Below, one piece after another: positions 32,734-33,312 of a stretch of 33,312 nt of DNA. The position numbers and the translations under genes were made by a program. Source of the stretch: Victivallales bacterium (GTDB taxonomy: Bacteria > Verrucomicrobiota > Lentisphaeria > Oligosphaerales > Lenti-02); assembly GCA_003245525.1 (NCBI GenBank), contig QKCY01000568.1, positions 1 to 33,312 of the forward strand, given 5' to 3'. The stretch's first letter is position 1. Each line of letters begins with the position of its first letter. The notes under the pieces were generated by a model. That model searched no databases. It was given only the letters and a program-made list of their open reading frames with translations, and was not told where the DNA came from.

Positions 32734-33312
32734 ATGATCCGCCTCGCCCTCCTCTGGCTCTGCACCGGTTCCTGCCTCTTCGCCGCCGCTCCCCAACCCA
32801 TCGTGGAGTTCCTGCTCGGCGGCCACCTGCGCAACACCGGCAGCTTGGGAGGCGCGGGCGAGTTCGCGCCCGCCCCCGCAGGCGAGGAGATCCACTTCGG
32901 CACGGGCCACCGAGGGCTGGGCCTGGACACGCGCGCCGCCCGGCGCGGTGGCGGCGGCGACCGCGAACCGGCGGGGGGGGCCGTGGTGTTCCCCGGCGAC
33001 CGGATTCCGGCGATGGAGAGCCTGACCATCGGCGTCTGGTTCCGCCCCGAACCCGGCAATGCTCCCGCCCGTCTGCTCTATCTCTCCAACCGCTTGGACC
33101 TCTATCTCGGCAACACTACGGTGGGGTTCAACGTGCGCCATGGCGAACCGCCCCGCGACCACCAGATGCGCACGCCCGGCGACCAGGCCCCGGTCGTGCT
33201 CGGAGTCTGGAACTACCTAGCCATGGTCCATGACGGGAAGCAGCACACCATCACCTGCTACCATGGCACCGACTCCGGCCCGTTGCGGGAAGTGACCGTG
33301 TGGCGCGACGTG
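32734..33312 (+). CDS. Secreted LamG/concanavalin-A-like protein, N-terminal fragment
   Basis: The frame from the ATG at 32734 stays open for 193 codons to the right edge of the window. The N terminus (RLALLWLCTGSCLFAAAP) is a signal peptide. The mature part has SLTIGVWFRPEPG, RLLYLSNRLDLYLG and VVLGVWNYLAMVHDGKQH, the strand pattern of LamG-type/concanavalin-A-like jelly-roll domains (family LamG_3/Laminin_G_3). Such domains are common in large surface or secreted proteins of Planctomycetes and relatives and probably bind sugars or proteins. GGAG precedes the ATG. It starts 24 bp after folC. The C-terminal part and any enzyme domain are outside the window. Confidence 0.7.
   Translation, partial: MIRLALLWLCTGSCLFAAAPQPIVEFLLGGHLRNTGSLGGAGEFAPAPAGEEIHFGTGHRGLGLDTRAARRGGGGDREPAGGAVVFPGDRIPAMESLTIGVWFRPEPGNAPARLLYLSNRLDLYLGNTTVGFNVRHGEPPRDHQMRTPGDQAPVVLGVWNYLAMVHDGKQHTITCYHGTDSGPLREVTVWRDV

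Noticed and set aside
29302-33162. Minus-strand open frame continuing upstream of the LpxC-like gene across the kinase and folC genes
   Set aside because: It runs antisense to two well-recognised genes, and only the part from 29301 down resembles a protein family.
1-33312. CRISPR arrays, tRNA or rRNA genes, transposases or phage genes
   Set aside because: None was seen; the only short repeats are those listed as REP-like or motif repeats.

Overview
The window is about 33 kb of GC-rich, densely coded bacterial chromosome with genes on both strands in short operons. An LpxC-family protein suggests a lipid A-type outer membrane. The mix of a sulfatase, a heparinase II/III-type lyase, a GH4 glycosidase, an N-acetylglucosamine-6-phosphate deacetylase, two Gfo/Idh/MocA dehydrogenases, a uroporphyrinogen-decarboxylase-like protein and a LamG-type secreted protein recalls polysaccharide-degrading members of the PVC superphylum (Lentisphaerota, Verrucomicrobiota and relatives) or similar phyla. 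This placement is inference only: no rRNA gene or ribosomal protein is present.

Layout. Left edge: the 5' end of a YyaL/DUF255 thioredoxin-domain protein (-), then a Gfo/Idh dehydrogenase (+). Positions 1575-6763 (-) look like one transcription unit: dnaA, a secreted heparinase-like lyase, and a YkgJ-type cysteine-cluster protein. Positions 6991-10781 hold nagA (+) converging on a GH4 glycosidase/GT4 glycosyltransferase pair (-). Positions 11018-13578 hold a secreted calcium-repeat protein (+) converging on a sulfatase (-). Positions 13632-16409 encode a large membrane protein with zinc ribbons and a kinase-like domain that has lost its catalytic residues. The divergent region up to 16665 has a good promoter overlapped by a dyad, plus three copies of GGCAATCG. 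Next on the + strand come a UroD-like protein, a lipase overlapping a flavin reductase, and a three-gene ECF sigma module (sigma factor, membrane protein, exported protein). A REP-like inverted pair sits between this block and a minus-strand run: a coiled-coil/DUF1566 membrane protein with its own promoters, an RNB exoribonuclease and a second Gfo/Idh dehydrogenase. Last come an alpha/alpha-toroid protein (+), an unusual LpxC-like protein (-), and a + strand operon of a PAS/histidine-kinase/receiver hybrid, folC and a truncated LamG-type secreted protein.

Themes. Many genes fit sugar and sulfated-glycan catabolism (heparinase, sulfatase, nagA, GH4, Gfo/Idh, toroid protein). Housekeeping genes (dnaA, rnb, folC) are interspersed. 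The most unusual content is signalling: a Ser/Thr-kinase-like protein and a histidine kinase both appear to have lost nucleotide-binding or catalytic motifs while keeping their architecture, and the LpxC-like protein has an altered metal-site motif. No CRISPR array, tRNA, rRNA, insertion sequence or prophage gene was seen.
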